Positions 62,336-64,000 of a DNA stretch of 64,000 bases are shown here, piece after piece (position 1 is the first letter of the stretch; every line of letters begins with the position of its first letter). The stretch is taken from contig JAEUVF010000017.1 of assembly GCA_016787265.1 (NCBI GenBank), positions 62,001 to 126,000 of the forward strand, given 5' to 3'. The position numbers and the translations under genes are program-made. The notes under the pieces were generated by a model, which did no database searches, was not told the DNA's origin, and saw only the letters and a program-made list of their open reading frames with translations. The stretch comes from Flavipsychrobacter sp. (lineage in GTDB: Bacteria > Bacteroidota > Bacteroidia > Chitinophagales > Chitinophagaceae).

Positions 62336-63108
62336 TCTTCAACGCGACTTTGGGTTACTGTAAACAATCCACTGAAATTGCGGGAAATATTCCAGGCGAG
62401 TTCACCCGGCGTCATACAAACACCATTGGCTGCAATACTCAGCGGATAGTTTCCTGTGAACCATTTTTCCAGCTCCACATCAATATCCAGAATGATGGTT
62501 TGTCCGGCTTTCAGTTGAAGCGGTGCACCATCAGCAACCTGCAGTCGAATGGTTTGGGCAGCATTAAATGGAACCCGGAATCCGCCGATATGGTATTCAA
62601 CAAGATTATTGGGGGTAGTGGCATCCGGACTACGGCCTTCCAGTTTGGCAAAAATATAACCGCTGTTCCAGGTCCAGAACATGCCTTTATAGGGATCAAG
62701 TGCTCCGCTCTGAACGCCACTTACATTCCGGGCGCTGTCAACTCCCAGTAAAAATTGAAAAGATTGATAGGTTCCTGCCGCTATCCTGGTTTTGATGTTC
62801 ATTGTTGCTGGAGTTGCGGCATCTGCCAGGAAGTAGGCATCACCGGTGCTCTGTTTCAACTGCCTTGCGTTTTGACCGGATAGTTGTCCGCAATAAAACT
62901 TGAATACCCTGGGCTCGAATGTTTCTCCATTCGGAAGTGTATAGGTAGTTCCAAATTCAAGTGGGCTTCCCTGCATCAGGGGGTGAAAACGGAGTTCCAG
63001 GCTTGCCTGATCCGGTAGTTCTTCCTCCACCGCTTTCTGGCAGGAAGGCAAAATCCATAGGATCCAACAAAGCAGGGTAAGCGCAGAATATCTATTTTCG
63101 ATCCTCAC
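62332..63108 (-). CDS. MbnP-like periplasmic copper-binding lipoprotein
   Basis: A 258-residue lipoprotein, lipobox LPSC with Cys23. The mature beta-sandwich has ASLELRFHPLMQGSPLEFG, RVFKFYCGQLSG, the family-typical MFWTWNSGYIFAKLEG (W145 and W147), NNLVEYHIGGF and a WFTGN near 216. MbnP of methanotrophs binds copper using a kynurenine made from a tryptophan by its MauG-like partner MbnH. H42, H173 and the WTW pair are candidate sites. Start is GTG 63108, the only option. Divergent from dtd by 19 bases. The di-heme gene follows in the same transcript. Confidence 0.8.
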   Translation of the reverse strand: MRIENRYSALTLLCWILWILPSCQKAVEEELPDQASLELRFHPLMQGSPLEFGTTYTLPNGETFEPRVFKFYCGQLSGQNARQLKQSTGDAYFLADAATPATMNIKTRIAAGTYQSFQFLLGVDSARNVSGVQSGALDPYKGMFWTWNSGYIFAKLEGRSPDATTPNNLVEYHIGGFRVPFNAAQTIRLQVADGAPLQLKAGQTIILDIDVELEKWFTGNYPLSIAANGVCMTPGELAWNISRNFSGLFTVTQSRVEE

Positions 63109-63127
63109 TTAGGAAAGGTACAAATTA

Positions 63128-63580
63128 ATGCGAGTAGTTATACAAAGGGTTCAATCCGCTTCCGTGGAAATTGACCAAAATCAGGTGGCTGCAATTGGAT
63201 CGGGATTGTTGGTGCTGGTGGGCATTGAGGATGCAGATACGGAAGACGATATTACCTGGCTCAGCGCCAAAATTGTTCAGTTGCGGATATTTAATGACAC
63301 AGAGGGAGTGATGAATTGTTCTCTTAAAGAAATTGGCGGCGACCTGCTGCTGGTGAGCCAATTCACCTTACACGCAAGCACTAAAAAAGGGAACCGGCCC
63401 TCCTATATCCGGGCCAGCAAACCGCCGGTAGCTGTTCCTCTCTACGAAAAGCTGATCGCCCGATTGGAGGCAGATCTTGGTAAGCCCATTGGTACCGGAG
63501 TCTTTGGCGCAGACATGAAAGTTTCCCTGGTCAACGATGGCCCGGTAACCATCCTCATCGACACCAAACAAAAAGAATAA
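63128..63580 (+). CDS. dtd: D-aminoacyl-tRNA deacylase
   Basis: A 150-residue protein matching DTD over its length: MRVVIQRVQSASVEIDQNQV, AIGSGLLVLVGIEDADTEDD, IVQLRIFNDTEGVMNCSLKE, the catalytic SQFTLHASTKKGNRPSY and cross-subunit motif NDGPVTILID. It removes D-amino acids (and glycine) mischarged onto tRNA. No truncation is visible. It is followed after 3 bases by a strong palindrome and then by the MazG-like gene. Confidence 0.96.
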   Translation: MRVVIQRVQSASVEIDQNQVAAIGSGLLVLVGIEDADTEDDITWLSAKIVQLRIFNDTEGVMNCSLKEIGGDLLLVSQFTLHASTKKGNRPSYIRASKPPVAVPLYEKLIARLEADLGKPIGTGVFGADMKVSLVNDGPVTILIDTKQKE

Positions 63581-63583
63581 CTC

Positions 63584-63638
63584 ACTTCACCGGTCGGGTG
63601 CCACTCCGCCGCGGCGGATGGCACCCGACCGGTGAAGT
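63584..63638. repeat. Long near-perfect palindrome with CACCGGTCGGGTG core
   Basis: ACTTCACCGGTCGGGTGCCA (63584-63603) pairs perfectly with TGGCACCCGACCGGTGAAGT (63619-63638). The middle adds TCCGCCGCGGCGGA, itself a palindrome, with one unpaired C. It can form a very stable cruciform or terminator-like hairpin without a long T-run. Same core family as 39656-39700. Confidence 0.88.
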
Positions 63639-63652
63639 AAAGCAATATATAT

Positions 63653-63985
63653 ATGCAGGAAATAACAATCAAACAGGCGCAGCAGCAGGTGGACGAATGG
63701 ATCCGCACAATAGGAGTCAGGTACTTCAATGAACTCACGAATCTGGGTATTTTGATGGAGGAAGTGGGGGAATTGAGCCGCCTTATGGTTCGTCAATACG
63801 GTGAGCAATCCTTCAAGGAATCTGACAAGGGCCGTGAACTTGGAGATGAAATGGTGGACGTGCTCTGGGTGCTGATCTGCCTGGCCAACCAAACCGGCGT
63901 AGACCTGACCGCCGCCTTCCAAAAGAATATGGCAAAGAAAACCCTCCGCGATCAGGACCGCCATCGCTCCAACGAAAAACTCTAA
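63653..63985 (+). CDS. MazG-like nucleotide pyrophosphohydrolase
   Basis: A 110-residue protein with the MazG metal motif: EEVGE (E36, E37, E40) and DEMVDV (E66, D69), plus AFQKNMAKKTLRDQDRHRSN at the C-terminus. Such proteins hydrolyse nucleoside triphosphates, often non-canonical ones, to monophosphate and pyrophosphate. ATG 63653 follows the palindrome after the dtd gene. Only 15 bases remain to the window edge, so its downstream neighbour is not visible. Confidence 0.88.
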   Translation: MQEITIKQAQQQVDEWIRTIGVRYFNELTNLGILMEEVGELSRLMVRQYGEQSFKESDKGRELGDEMVDVLWVLICLANQTGVDLTAAFQKNMAKKTLRDQDRHRSNEKL

Positions 63986-64000
63986 GCATCACTCCGCCTT

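Noticed and set aside
1..64000. Mobile element or prophage
   Set aside because: No transposase, integrase, phage structural genes or attachment-site tRNA were seen.

Overview
The window looks like chromosomal housekeeping and envelope DNA from a member of the Bacteroidota, most likely the Chitinophagales/Chitinophagaceae. This rests on gene content and signals: a gliding-motility lipoprotein GldB, a PKD-rich surface protein with a gliding-motility/T9SS-type C-terminal domain, a bacterial PcrB/GGGPS-like prenyltransferase, DUF3078, DUF2490 and DUF5686 envelope proteins, many lipoproteins with short lipoboxes, and promoter -7 elements of the Bacteroidota type TAnnTTTG. The genus is not determined. 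I see no rRNA, tRNA, CRISPR array, insertion sequence or prophage.

Layout. 1-8.7 kb: the end of an MsbA-like ABC exporter, rbfA, a LolC/E-type permease, a transketolase N-terminal subunit, a WecA-like transferase, frr, an EamA transporter, mscL, a DUF3078 protein and scpA. 8.7-13.7 kb: one giant PKD-repeat surface protein. 13.8-21.5 kb: dxs, a LytS/LytTR-type two-component pair, two tandem M28 peptidases, a GGGPS-like enzyme and a DUF2490 protein. 21.8-25.2 kb: a B12-dependent ribonucleotide reductase with a DnaA-box palindrome upstream. 25.4-31.9 kb: a 37-residue lipoprotein between strong terminators, a PhoD-like phosphatase, a YcxB-like protein, a fatty-acid desaturase, gldB, nadE and a lipocalin-like lipoprotein. 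32.1-37.0 kb: a MoxR-DUF58-BatD-like-BatA operon followed by rsgA. 37.1-44.9 kb: a soluble PQQ-type sugar dehydrogenase, two small genes, a gamma-carbonic anhydrase, a class III aminotransferase, a very large TraB/GumN-type protein and a secreted RidA. 45-51.3 kb: glycerol genes transcribed glpK-glpD-glpF, and a DUF5686 protein. 51.4-54.2 kb: a small membrane protein, a winged-helix regulator and a CreD-like protein, with the same palindrome before the first gene and before creD. 54.2-64 kb: a TolB/outer-membrane-barrel fusion, an MBL hydrolase, a polysaccharide flippase, a coiled-coil exported protein, a MauG-like/MbnP-like pair, dtd and a MazG-like enzyme.

Most genes serve general metabolism, translation, isoprenoid/lipid synthesis and the cell envelope. 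The least explained material is (i) the adjacent MbnP-like/di-heme MauG-like gene pair, which resembles the known kynurenine-forming copper-protein system, (ii) the palindrome-flanked regulator/CreD operon, (iii) intergenic arrays of short repeated words (7-10 bp, plus a 21-bp array), often with inverted copies that fold into hairpins, and (iv) dispersed REP-like palindromes sharing the core CACCCGACCGGTG. All functional calls come from reading the translations and motifs; no database search was run.
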